The notes under the pieces are model-generated. The model saw nothing but the letters and a program-made list of their open reading frames with translations, was not told the DNA's origin and ran no database searches. Shown here one piece after another: positions 55,364 through 63,114 of a stretch of 64,000 nt of DNA (position 1 is the stretch's first letter; every line of letters starts with the position of its first letter). A program made the position numbers and the translations under genes. Origin of the DNA: RYN-124 sp033851845. Lineage in GTDB: Bacteria; Actinomycetota; Actinomycetes; Mycobacteriales; SCTD01. The DNA is taken from NCBI GenBank assembly GCA_033851845.1, contig JAWWOH010000093.1, positions 26,593-90,592 of the forward strand. The letters are read 5' to 3'.

Positions 55364-55684
55364 CTACCGGCCACGCGCACGCAGCCGGCTCAACCAGCGG
55401 GCCGTCGCGGCGAGCTCGCCGCGCAGCTCGACGGGCCAGCCGACCGGCTGGCCCACCGCGCAGGCCATGCGTTGGGTGCTGCACGCTGCGCCCTCCGGGC
55501 AGCTGTGGACCTCGTGGGTGAGCTCGACGCGTCGCCCGCCGGCTCGCTCCAGGCACTCGATTATGTCGGCGTCACGCGCGGCCAGGGCGGCCTCGTAGCT
55601 CCGGTAGATGCCGAGCAGCTGCGGCGCCTCTGACGGGGCTGCAGAGTGCGCGAGGCGGTACAGCAGGAACGTTGGTGACCCCAC
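55364..55684 (-). CDS. Hypothetical cargo protein
   Basis: The product is 106 residues from GTG 55684. The first half (FLLYRLAHSAAP, LLGIYRSYEAALAARDADII) reads like a small alpha/beta protein; two cysteines lie at HSCPEGAAC and another at RMACAV. The frame remains open upstream to 55810, but that part has poor codon character. No family is assigned. It converges on the HTH gene across the purine tract. Confidence 0.5.
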   Translation of the reverse strand: MGSPTFLLYRLAHSAAPSEAPQLLGIYRSYEAALAARDADIIECLERAGGRRVELTHEVHSCPEGAACSTQRMACAVGQPVGWPVELRGELAATARWLSRLRARGR

Positions 55685-55901
55685 TGTCTGAGCGTGCGGG
55701 CCGGACGTGCCGCCGAGGCGCAGCCCGCAGGCATCTGTGGACTGGCCGGCCGGGCCGGCGTGGGTACGTTCGCGGGTACGCCGGTGCGTACGGCAGTGAG
55801 CTAGCGGCACTTGTGCTCGTGCTGGCGGAACCTCGGGAGCAATCGCCGACGGCAGGAATCAGCTGCCGAACGTCGAACAACCTCGACACAAGGGGCCGAC
55901 G

Positions 55902-56552
55902 ATGGGGGTGGTTATGCGCAGGTTTCTCGCGGTCGCAACTGTCCTCACCGCCCTGCTTGGTGGCGCGACGGCGCACGCCGCGCCAGCCCGTACGTGTCAG
56001 ATCGTCACCGACCCAGCCGGCGACGCCGCCTTGGTCAGCCGGGATGCAACCGGGTCTACGAACGACGACGCACTCGATGTGCGCTCGGCTGACATCGCCT
56101 CAGGGGTCCGATACCTGACTGCGGTCGTACGCGTGACTCGACTGGGCACCGCAGTCGACGCCGGGCCACGTCTGGATCAATGGGTCGTGTTCTTCAAGTT
56201 CCGCGGGAACGGTTTCGTTGCGATGGCCCAGCGAGCGCTAGACGGTTCCCAGTTCTCCCTTGCCGGCGACTTTCCCGAGCAGTCGGCGACGCCCGGGTTC
56301 ACGCCGACCGTGCAGGTGAAGGGCTCGTTCGACCCGACGACGAACGAGGTCCGCATTGTGTTCCCCCGTGATTTGCTCGGGCACACGAGAGCGGGCGACA
56401 AGATCACTGACATCGTCGTGGCGACGTATACCGGTGCTGGGACCCTCGCCACACAGCAGACCGGCGCGTATGCAGGCGTTACCGTCGATGGCACCGACCA
56501 GCCCGGCCCGTACGCCGTAATCGGCAGACGCAGCTGCGTTGCCTCTCCATAG
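55902..56552 (+). CDS. Secreted beta-rich cargo protein
   Basis: The product is 216 residues. A signal peptide (ending AHA-APA) is followed by CQIVTDPAGDA, DDALDVRSADIASG and alternating beta strands, ending with a cysteine (RRSCVASP) that may pair with the first Cys. The DPxGD motif with a beta-sandwich pattern is seen in many actinobacterial secreted proteins of unknown function. ATG 55914 is an alternative start. Confidence 0.8.
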   Translation: MGVVMRRFLAVATVLTALLGGATAHAAPARTCQIVTDPAGDAALVSRDATGSTNDDALDVRSADIASGVRYLTAVVRVTRLGTAVDAGPRLDQWVVFFKFRGNGFVAMAQRALDGSQFSLAGDFPEQSATPGFTPTVQVKGSFDPTTNEVRIVFPRDLLGHTRAGDKITDIVVATYTGAGTLATQQTGAYAGVTVDGTDQPGPYAVIGRRSCVASP

Positions 56553-56730
56553 CCAAGGGTCGCCCGCCGCCGTGCAAGGTCAGCCAGTGGGTGCGGGTCC
56601 AGGCGGTCGCGCCCCATACTGCCCAGCATCGCTGCCGGTGACCGTCGGGAGCGGCACCTACCTTCTCGGGGGTGCTGGGAGCGGACGGCATAATCGTTGC
56701 CGTGATTCCGTCGTACGTCGTCCTTCTGTG

Positions 56731-57342
56731 ATGCGAGCGCCGACGAGTCACTTTGTTGAGCTGGGACGTGCCGCGTTCGAGGTCGCAATCGGTCTCGTCG
56801 TCATCGTCGTAGGTGTCTCGCTCCTGGTTGGTGACGATGCCGCGTTCTGGCACAACCGAGACACTGTTACCTGGATGGCTGTCAGCCTCGTCCTGCTCAC
56901 CCCTGCCGTCTGGACGCATGCACGCAGACGAGTGCCGAGTGGTCGCGCGACCGCCTCGGCAGTTGATGCGGAAGGACCTCCTCAACGAGCGGTCTCGCCA
57001 GCGACGGCCTACCTGAATTGGCTCATAGACCGCCGACTGAGCCTGCCTGCGGTCGGCTATCTGAATCGGGATCTCAAACAGCGGTGCCGGGTGCTGCACG
57101 AGGCTGCGCGGGCGGGAGCCCTCGATGCCGAGGGGGCGGACCAATACCGCGACGAGCAGCGGAATGTCGTCGTGATGACCTTCATCTTGCTGATGTTGAT
57201 CTTCATCGGACTGATGGCCTCGGCCGACATGGTGGGCCTGGACGTGTTGCATACGCCTCTCGTCGTGCTTTCCTGCGCAGTCGGTGGCGCTCACGTGGTG
57301 CTGTTCTGGTGGCTGGCCCGCCCCGGCGCGCGGAGCGGCTAA
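56731..57342 (+). CDS. Four-helix membrane cargo protein
   Basis: The product is 203 residues. Membrane helices lie at about 14-32, 42-60, 146-165 and 173-193, with a cytoplasmic middle region containing LNRDLKQRCRVLHEAARAGAL. ATG 56731 directly follows an in-frame GTG at 56728. No known family is recognised. Its base composition is less G+C-rich than the flanking chromosome, in keeping with transfer. Confidence 0.75.
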   Translation: MRAPTSHFVELGRAAFEVAIGLVVIVVGVSLLVGDDAAFWHNRDTVTWMAVSLVLLTPAVWTHARRRVPSGRATASAVDAEGPPQRAVSPATAYLNWLIDRRLSLPAVGYLNRDLKQRCRVLHEAARAGALDAEGADQYRDEQRNVVVMTFILLMLIFIGLMASADMVGLDVLHTPLVVLSCAVGGAHVVLFWWLARPGARSG

Positions 57343-57395
57343 GGCCGGATAGCTCTTGCCGGACGCAGCTGCCGGCCTTGAAGGGCTAACCGGCC

Positions 57396-57833
57396 TTACA
57401 TGCGGCCGCTCCGCCTGCGACTCCAGCCGACAAAGCCCGCCATGACAGAGGGGAGAATGAGCGCGAGCGCCAGAGCTTCCACGAGGTGTCGCCGAGGGGC
57501 GTAGCCCGAGTTGATCCTTGGATCCGATGGCAGGTAGTGAACTGTCAGCCCATCACCTTCGTCCCGGTCGCCGCAGGACTCACGCGAGCCGTGGAAGGTG
57601 TTTTCATTAACCTCGAACGTGTAGATGCAGCCGTCGTGATTGCTCGTGTGAGCTTGGGACACGCTGGCTGAAGCCGTCCTCCCTTCTCGTGCGAGCCGCA
57701 GTAGTGAGAACCAGCTCTGGCCGAATGCGTTCGTGGTGAGCACGAAGAACAGGAACACCAATAGCCAGACCCGTGGCGCTGTAAGCCGACCCCCCGAGAG
57801 GGGGCCCGAACGACGACTTGGACGCTCCGACAC
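57396..57833 (-). CDS. DUF3592-like membrane cargo protein
   Basis: The product is 145 residues from GTG. Helices at about 20-40 and 117-135 flank an external beta domain with GCIYTFEVNENTFHGS, a second cysteine in SRESCGD and VHYLPSDPRINSG. The V-x-YLPxDP pattern and two flanking helices match DUF3592, a family of unknown function. The two cysteines may form a disulfide. It converges on the preceding membrane gene. Confidence 0.78.
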   Translation of the reverse strand: MSERPSRRSGPLSGGRLTAPRVWLLVFLFFVLTTNAFGQSWFSLLRLAREGRTASASVSQAHTSNHDGCIYTFEVNENTFHGSRESCGDRDEGDGLTVHYLPSDPRINSGYAPRRHLVEALALALILPSVMAGFVGWSRRRSGRM

Positions 57834-57990
57834 CCGACTGCCTCACTAGCCGAAAGGGGGTAGCGGCGTCGATCGGCCGCGCGGGTCTGACCTCGATCCG
57901 AGCCGAAGTGTAGGTGCCGCTAGCTCTTCGCGCGGCGGGCACGGTCGTCGACGTGATCTCGCAGGGAAAGATGACCGTTACCGTCGGGCC

Positions 57991-58536
57991 ATGGGCAGCG
58001 CAGGTGGTCCCAAGAGTGGCGCGGGTGATCGCGGTGCACGGCGGCGTGAGCGCCTTGCTGCCATGACCGTGGAGGAGCGCAGGGAGAGCTCACTGCGTCT
58101 GTCGGGATATCTCCAGGTGTGGCGTAGCTCGCTCGCCCAACAGCGAGAGCGACTTCGTAGTCAAGGCGTCCTGAAGGGCGGCCCGGACACCTGGCTCTAC
58201 ATCGTCGCGCTCGGCGCCGGCCTCCGTTGTGTTGGCCTGGCTGAAACGCTCGGTGCAGAAGTTGCTGACGCCCGTGCGAGGTTCGACAGCCTGGTCCCCG
58301 ACGCGAAGCACGTACGCGATGTCATCGAGCATCTGGAGGACTACGAACTCGGTGTGTGTGATCAACAGGTCGGCCGGTCTGGTTCTCGGCTCGAGTTCCT
58401 CTGGTGCTCGTCGAGTCAGGGTGTGGAGTACCTGGAGTTGCAGGGCGTCGGGCTGCACTTCGACCTCGCCGTCGCCCACGCTGCTGCACTTGAACTACTT
58501 GATGCTGCGACGGCTGCGTTGCACGACGTTGCCTAG
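57991..58536 (+). CDS. Hypothetical soluble cargo protein
   Basis: The product is 181 residues. It is helical at the start (GARRRERLAAMTVEERRESS), with a central region PDTWLYIVALGAGLRCVGLAE and a long acidic segment VRDVIEHLEDYEL. No membrane segment or recognised motif. It is the last gene before attR. The ribosome site is weak. Confidence 0.6.
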   Translation: MGSAGGPKSGAGDRGARRRERLAAMTVEERRESSLRLSGYLQVWRSSLAQQRERLRSQGVLKGGPDTWLYIVALGAGLRCVGLAETLGAEVADARARFDSLVPDAKHVRDVIEHLEDYELGVCDQQVGRSGSRLEFLWCSSSQGVEYLELQGVGLHFDLAVAHAAALELLDAATAALHDVA

Positions 58537-58582
58537 CTCCGTCGATTGAGTTGGATGCCGGTGCCCCGGGCCCAAGATCAAC

Positions 58583-58607
58583 GGTGCCATTTTGGTGCCA
58601 TTTTCAG
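58583..58607. repeat. Right arm-type site: tandem GGTGCCATTTT
   Basis: The sequence is an exact copy of 53341-53365, and both are preceded by GGCCCAAGATCA (53316 and 58569). It lies 95 bases inside attR in the 166-base gap after the last cargo gene. Confidence 0.6.
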
Positions 58608-58702
58608 CAGTGCAGCACTCATCTCAACGATCTGAGGCAACGTCGCACCACCGCTGACCTGCACAAACACTTTTGGCCTTCCTCGACTTTTCGCGTCGGA
58701 GG

Positions 58703-58755
58703 CACTCGTAATGAGGTTGTCCGCGGTTCGATTCCGCGAGGCGGCTCCATGCCTG
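58703..58755. repeat. attR, 53-bp direct repeat (tRNA-Thr 3' fragment)
   Basis: This is the displaced original 3' part of tRNA-Thr, lacking the 5' half. It runs into a perfect terminator hairpin (58751-58777: GCCTG, CCTGC, GAAA loop, GCAGG, CAGGC), presumably the ancestral tRNA terminator. Confidence 0.92.
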
Positions 58756-58795
58756 GCCTGCGAAAGCAGGTTCAGGCCCAGGATCGCCGACTCCG

Positions 58796-59218
58796 TCAGG
58801 TCGAGGGGATCGTCGTTACGGGCAAGCCGAAGTGCGCCAGCCTGTGCGGCAGATCGAGGTGGAGGGCGGCGGCGAGTCCATGCCGCGCGAGGGCGACCAT
58901 GAACTCGTCGACGGGTTCATCGAGCAGCGTCTCCTCGACCGCGTCGTAGGGGTCGTTGCGGATCGAGACCGACCCGAGCACCGGTCCGCCGGCCGCCTCG
59001 GTGATGGCAGGGAGGAAGTCGTGCAGGACGCGCTCGGCCTGCTCAGCCTTTGCGTGGTGCTCGGGGTGCCGCAGGTGGGCTTCCGCATGCGCCGGGTTCG
59101 GAATCAGCACACGGAACTGCACGGGGCCCTCGCCGGCCCGCCGGCGAATCGCGTCCAGCAGGTTGGGGGCATCGGCGTGGTCGGTCACGACCAGCACTCG
59201 CACCGGGTGCTCGCTCAC
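58796..59218 (-). CDS. Usp-like Rossmann-fold protein
   Basis: The product is 140 residues from GTG 59218, overlapping the stop of the membrane gene (GTGA). It begins PVRVLVVTDHADAPNLLDAI and contains FRVLIPNP and an acidic C-terminal helix, resembling universal-stress-like nucleotide-binding folds, but no G-x2-G-x9-G motif is visible. It is co-translated with the COG4705 protein and may be its cytoplasmic partner. Confidence 0.72.
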   Translation of the reverse strand: MSEHPVRVLVVTDHADAPNLLDAIRRRAGEGPVQFRVLIPNPAHAEAHLRHPEHHAKAEQAERVLHDFLPAITEAAGGPVLGSVSIRNDPYDAVEETLLDEPVDEFMVALARHGLAAALHLDLPHRLAHFGLPVTTIPST

Positions 59219-60027
59219 TGCTCCACCTCGTAGCGGACGCGCTCGGTCTGATCCTTGCGGGTCATCGTCAGGTACACGACGACCGCCAGGATCGTTCCGA
59301 GGAAGATCACGGTGGTTCCGAAGGTCCCCAGGCCCAGCCCGCCGTCGTCCTTGGACGAGCCCAGGTAATCGCCGATGTTGGCGCCGAGTGGCCGGGTCAG
59401 GATGAAGGCCAACCAGAAGGACAGCACAGGTCCTGCGCCCAGCTTCCACGCGCCCAGCACGGCCAGGATCACACCCGCCGGCAGCAGCACCGACGGCCCT
59501 GGGCCCCAGCCAGTGAGCTCGAGCGTCCAGTCACCCGCTGCTGTGCCGAGCGCGAACGTGACGAGAACCGTGAGCCAGTAGAAGGACTCGCGCGGCGTCG
59601 TCACGATCGTGTGGATCGACAGGGTGCGCTCGCGGGCGTACCAGATGCCGAAGACCGCAGCCAGCAGCGCCGCGAATGCGATCGTGCTGGTCCGCAGCGG
59701 CACGTCGTGGCCGTCCGTGAGGTTGTCGGTGAGGAGCGTGCCGACGACGCTGATGAGCACGACGGCGAGCCAGTAGACGCCGGGCACGTATCCGCGGAGG
59801 CGGAACTGCACGACCATGACCGCCACCAGGGCCGCTGAGAAGACCAGCGTCGTGTTGGTGAGGCCGAAACCCAACGTCTCGTTGATGTAGTCCGCGAAGC
59901 TCTCGCCCACCGTGGTGCACAGCACCTTGATCACCCAGAAGTACACCGTGATCTCGGGAACCTTGTTGAGCATCACCTGGGTGCTGCGCGGTATGCCGAC
60001 CCGCGCGGTTTCGGTCGTGTCAGCCAT
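59215..60027 (-). CDS. COG4705-like membrane protein with fourfold repeat
   Basis: The product is 270 residues with about eight membrane helices. Four helices carry the same pattern W-x9-G-x4-D: W31-G41-D46, W86-G96-D101, W151-G161-D166 and W205-G215-D220, each preceded by an aromatic residue or Ser-Phe. After the first and fourth come GFGLTNTT and GLGLGTFGTT. The family (uncharacterised membrane-anchored proteins, COG4705) has no function known to me. Four equivalent acidic residues suggest a pore or transport path. It is divergent from a two-component pair. Confidence 0.85.
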   Translation of the reverse strand: MADTTETARVGIPRSTQVMLNKVPEITVYFWVIKVLCTTVGESFADYINETLGFGLTNTTLVFSAALVAVMVVQFRLRGYVPGVYWLAVVLISVVGTLLTDNLTDGHDVPLRTSTIAFAALLAAVFGIWYARERTLSIHTIVTTPRESFYWLTVLVTFALGTAAGDWTLELTGWGPGPSVLLPAGVILAVLGAWKLGAGPVLSFWLAFILTRPLGANIGDYLGSSKDDGGLGLGTFGTTVIFLGTILAVVVYLTMTRKDQTERVRYEVEQ

Positions 60028-60067
60028 GCCGTCGATCGTCGTCGTCGTTGTGTCAACGCGGTGTCAA
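60017..60067. promoter_or_regulatory. Direct repeats GTGTCA(A), candidate response-regulator sites
   Basis: GTGTCAA occurs at 60050 and 60061 (11 bases apart) and GTGTCA at 60017 (33 bases, three turns, away). OmpR-type regulators bind such 11-bp direct repeats. The sites straddle the divergent gap between the COG4705 gene and the response regulator gene. Confidence 0.5.
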
Positions 60068-60118
60068 GGCCGGGTCCAGGTTCGACCGCTGCAGCCTCTG
60101 CCTGCAAGCATCGTGGCT

Positions 60119-60781
60119 GTGCCGGCCCTGAATGTGCTTCTCATCGAGGACGACGACGCGATCAGTGCCCCCCTGTCGCGTGGGCTCGCCCGTGAGGGCT
60201 ACGACGTGGCCCTTGCGGTCGATGGGCCGGCCGGGCTCGCCGCCGGTCTGTCATCCAAGGTCGCGCTCGTGATCCTCGACGTCGGCCTTCCGTTCATGGA
60301 CGGCCTCGAGGTGTGCCGCCGGCTAAGAGCCGCCCGCCCCAAGCTGCAGATCCTGCTTCTCACGGCGCGCTCGGAGGAGGTGCACGCGGTCGACGGGTTG
60401 GACGCAGGAGCGGACGACTACATCGCCAAGCCCTTCCGGCTCGCGGAGCTGCTGGCCAGGGTGCGCGCTGCCGCACGCCGAGCAGAGCCGCGCGAGCTCA
60501 CCGCGGCGGGCATCCGGGTCGACACCGGGTCGCGGCGCGCGTTCCTCGATGGCGCGGAGCTGACGCTGTCGCCGAAGGAGTTCGACCTGCTGTCGCGGCT
60601 GGTGGCCGATGCCGGGCAGGTCGTCACACGCGAGCAGCTGCTGCGCGACGTGTGGGAAACCAGCTGGCAGGGTTCCAGTCGCACGCTCGACCAGCACGTG
60701 TCCTGGTTGCGGGCGAAGATCGGGCCCAACCTGATCACGACGGTCCGCGGGACGGGCTTCAGGTTCCGCGGCGACGCATGA
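60119..60781 (+). CDS. OmpR-family response regulator
   Basis: The product is 220 residues from GTG 60119 (another GTG lies six bases upstream). The receiver domain shows acidic E10-D11-D12, phosphorylated D54 in ILDVGLPFMDG and K104 in YIAKPF. The winged-helix DNA-binding domain has LSPKEFDLLSRL and TVRGTGFRF. It is paired with the histidine kinase that starts 11 bases after its stop. Likely targets are the direct repeats in its own promoter region. Confidence 0.95.
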   Translation: MPALNVLLIEDDDAISAPLSRGLAREGYDVALAVDGPAGLAAGLSSKVALVILDVGLPFMDGLEVCRRLRAARPKLQILLLTARSEEVHAVDGLDAGADDYIAKPFRLAELLARVRAAARRAEPRELTAAGIRVDTGSRRAFLDGAELTLSPKEFDLLSRLVADAGQVVTREQLLRDVWETSWQGSSRTLDQHVSWLRAKIGPNLITTVRGTGFRFRGDA

Positions 60782-60791
60782 CAGCCGAAGC

Positions 60792-62018
60792 ATGAAGTCA
60801 AGGCTCCTGCGCAGCACTCTCGCTATCGCCCTGCTGGCAGTAGTCACGCTTGGCGTGCCGTTGCTCCTGGTGGCTCGTCATCAGGTCTGGGCGTCGTCGC
60901 ACGACAACCTTCGGCAGGAGGCCGTCAGTGTCGCGGCGGGCATCGAAGACCAACTCGACCTTGGCCGCCCCATCGACCTGACCCGGTACGCGGGGGCGCT
61001 GCCACGTCGACGGATTGTGGTCGTCACCTCGTCAGGAGGCAGGATCACGACGGGATCGGACCTCACCGGACGGCCGATCGAGGCATCGGTGACGGTCACG
61101 GGCAACACGATCACGGTGCAGACCGACCGCGGACCGACCGTTACCCGAGCCCGCGAGGTCACCGCGCTCGTCATTGGGCTCGCGCTCTTGGCTGTCGCGA
61201 CCGCTGTCGGTCTCGCGCTTCGTCAGGCGCGGAGGCTGACCCAGCCGTTGTCGGAGCTGCTGGATCGGGCTGATGCGCTGGGACGAGGCGACTTCAGCAC
61301 CGTTGAGGTCGTCAGCGGCATCCCCGAGATCGACGGCATCTCGCGTGTGCTGGAGCGCAGCGGCCAGCAGCTGGGCACCATCATCGAGCTCCAGCGCGAC
61401 TTCGCCAGCGACGCCGCTCACTCGCTGCGAACACCATTGACGGGCATCGGCCTTCGACTCGAGGAGCTCAGCCGGATCGGTGACGAGGCGGTACGCGCGG
61501 AAGCGGAAGATGCTCTGGCCCAGGTCGAGCGACTCGACCGGGTGATCGGTGTGCTGCTTGCGCGTGCCCGCGGCGATGCGGCCGAGCCCGGCTCCGTCGA
61601 TGTCGGTGTGCTGGTCGAGCACGAGGCCGTCGGCTGGACACGCGCGCTGGCGCAGCGCGGTCGTGTGCTGACCGTGTCGGTTGACGCAGGAATGGTCGTG
61701 CGCGCGCGTCGAGACCACCTGGCTGGCGTCCTGAGCTGCCTCCTCGACAACGCGCTGCAGCACGGAGCAGGCAGGGTGAACCTGACCTGCAGGCGACGTG
61801 CGGCGTACGTCGAAGTGGCTGTCGTCGACGAGGGCGCGGGGGTGCCGACTCACCTCGCCGCGCAGGTGTTCGAGCGGCGCGTGAGCGGCAGCTCTGGCAC
61901 CGGCATCGGATTGGCGCTCGCCAGGTCGCTTGCGGCCGCCGAAGCCGGGGCGCTCGCTCTCGACGGGAGGAGCCGCTTCGTCCTGACGCTCCCGCTCGAA
62001 CCGGACCGCGGTCTCTGA
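60792..62018 (+). CDS. Sensor histidine kinase
   Basis: The product is 408 residues. Membrane helices at about 10-28 and 123-143 enclose a short 95-residue sensor region. HAMP follows (145-200), then the dimerisation domain with H210 in AAHSLRTPL (Ser replaces the common Glu next to His), then the ATPase domain: N-box LLDNALQHG, G1 VDEGAGVP, G2 SGTGIGLALA. The compact sensor suggests detection at the membrane or of a small ligand. The signal is unknown. Confidence 0.95.
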   Translation: MKSRLLRSTLAIALLAVVTLGVPLLLVARHQVWASSHDNLRQEAVSVAAGIEDQLDLGRPIDLTRYAGALPRRRIVVVTSSGGRITTGSDLTGRPIEASVTVTGNTITVQTDRGPTVTRAREVTALVIGLALLAVATAVGLALRQARRLTQPLSELLDRADALGRGDFSTVEVVSGIPEIDGISRVLERSGQQLGTIIELQRDFASDAAHSLRTPLTGIGLRLEELSRIGDEAVRAEAEDALAQVERLDRVIGVLLARARGDAAEPGSVDVGVLVEHEAVGWTRALAQRGRVLTVSVDAGMVVRARRDHLAGVLSCLLDNALQHGAGRVNLTCRRRAAYVEVAVVDEGAGVPTHLAAQVFERRVSGSSGTGIGLALARSLAAAEAGALALDGRSRFVLTLPLEPDRGL

Positions 62019-62049
62019 CGCGTTTCCGTCCCTCGCGCCTGGGTATCCG

Positions 62050-62238
62050 ATGGGCGTGGCCCAGGACGACCGCGCGCCCATGAAGGCTGCGACCGCGGCG
62101 CCCGGGGCCTACACCGAGCACGAGGAGCGGGCCTTGTCGCTCGCAGCCGAGCTCCGTGCCCGGGTGCAGCGGGAACGAACGACCGTGGCAAGGCTGCAGG
62201 CATACCTGACCGGCCAGGGACGCGCGCCGAAGTCGTAA
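62050..62238 (+). CDS. Small charged helical protein (tentative)
   Basis: This open frame of 62 residues has a predicted helix (YTEHEERALSLAAELRARVQ) and no recognised family. It lies 31 bases after the kinase stop. No convincing ribosome site is present. It may be real or chance coding in high-GC DNA. Confidence 0.35.
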   Translation: MGVAQDDRAPMKAATAAPGAYTEHEERALSLAAELRARVQRERTTVARLQAYLTGQGRAPKS

Positions 62239-62239
62239 C

Positions 62240-62400
62240 CGGTCAGCCGGCCACCGGCTGCGACCGCCCGCATCATGCTGTGGTCGCCGGGCCAGACCAC
62301 GCGGTACTCCCAGCCGGCGTGCCGGCGGACGTGGAACACCGCCTGCCCGCGGTCGTTGCTCGTGGCGATGTCCACGCGGGCCCACGTCTTCCAACCGGCG
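62240..62400 (-). pseudogene. Remnant of an Ig-like repeat domain (tentative)
   Basis: The frame has no start of its own. It encodes WARVDIATSNDRGQAVFHV and WEYRVVWPGDHSM, a pattern typical of beta-sandwich repeats in secreted actinobacterial proteins (TDxxG-x-A-x-F-x-V ... YRVVxPGD). Nothing before or after continues a protein. Confidence 0.35.
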
Positions 62401-62401
62401 T

Positions 62402-62653
62402 GTGTGGGACCCGCAGCGCAAGCGGCTGGTGTGGAGCTCGGAGGAGCGCCCGGCCACGTTCGTCGCGGGCGAGCGCATCACCGTGCAGCCCGGGACGTGT
62501 GTCCAGTGGACCCTCGTCTGGGCGGTCCGCGCCGCTGGTTCGCCGATTCGGGTCGGCACGTACGAGTTCCGGTGGACTGCCGGCACGGGCATGTCCACGG
62601 CGACAGGTACCGCCGATCGCCAGACGCAGCCGGTGAAGGTCGCTGCGCGCTGA
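62402..62653 (+). pseudogene. Truncated BsuPI-like (intracellular proteinase inhibitor) domain
   Basis: The frame gives 83 residues from a GTG, reading VWDPQRKRLVWSSEERP, then RITVQPGTCVQWTLVW and GTYEFRWTAG. This matches the second half of BsuPI-type domains; the first strands are missing and cannot be found in any upstream frame. It abuts the Ig-like remnant on the other strand, so a rearrangement joined two gene fragments here. It could also be a short expressed protein. Confidence 0.45.
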
Positions 62654-62720
62654 GGCAACCCTGGACATCTTCCGGGTCGCACGCAAGAGTCGCCCCACCG
62701 ACGCAACTGAGGGGACCCAT

Positions 62721-62966
62721 ATGCCCACGTTCATGGACTTTCACGACGACCTGAAGCTGCCGCAGGAGGCGATCGACTCCATCGGCCAGGGCGCGAAGAA
62801 CGGCGACAAGGACGAGTTCGGAGTACGCCAGATCGAGCTGTACCACAACGCCGAGGGCAAGGTGTACTGCCTGCTCGAGGCCCCGGACGCAGACGCCGTA
62901 CGCAAGCACCACGCGGCGCTCGACGTGCCCTGCGGCGACGTGCACGAGGTCAAGCAGCTCCTCTGA
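62721..62966 (+). CDS. DUF4242 / SCO4226-like small protein
   Basis: The product is 81 residues beginning MPTFMDFHDDLKLP and containing GKVYCLLEAPDADAVRKHH, the hallmark of DUF4242. The Streptomyces member SCO4226 binds nickel in a small ferredoxin-like dimer. AGGGGACCC precedes the ATG. It stands alone between intergenic regions. Confidence 0.88.
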   Translation: MPTFMDFHDDLKLPQEAIDSIGQGAKNGDKDEFGVRQIELYHNAEGKVYCLLEAPDADAVRKHHAALDVPCGDVHEVKQLL

Positions 62967-63114
62967 GTCGCCGCGGCCGTGGGCCGCGAGTGCTGGCTTC
63001 TGTCACTCAGCGGTCACCGTCCGTGTAGCGCCGGCGGCTCTACAGTGACCAGGTCGCGCCCGATCTGGGTGCGGCACCGTCGCCGCCCTTGGCGGCACAC
63101 GGATGGGGGGACCC

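Larger units (their letters stand above)
53244..58755. mobile_element. Integrative element in tRNA-Thr
   Basis: The element lies between two perfect 53-bp direct repeats starting in the tRNA anticodon arm; the distance between repeat starts is 5459 bases. It encodes a tyrosine integrase next to the tRNA end, a divergent small HTH protein, and five cargo genes. No replication, transfer or phage structural genes are visible. It is thus a small genomic island, satellite or remnant of a larger integrative element. Flanking genes on both sides are chromosomal. Confidence 0.92.

Noticed and set aside
58703..58748. Second tRNA-Thr gene
   Set aside because: Only the 3' part from the anticodon arm is present. 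It is the displaced attR fragment, not a full tRNA.
53244..58755. CRISPR array or restriction-modification genes in the island
   Set aside because: There are no regularly spaced repeats, Cas motifs, methyltransferase or nuclease motifs in the cargo.
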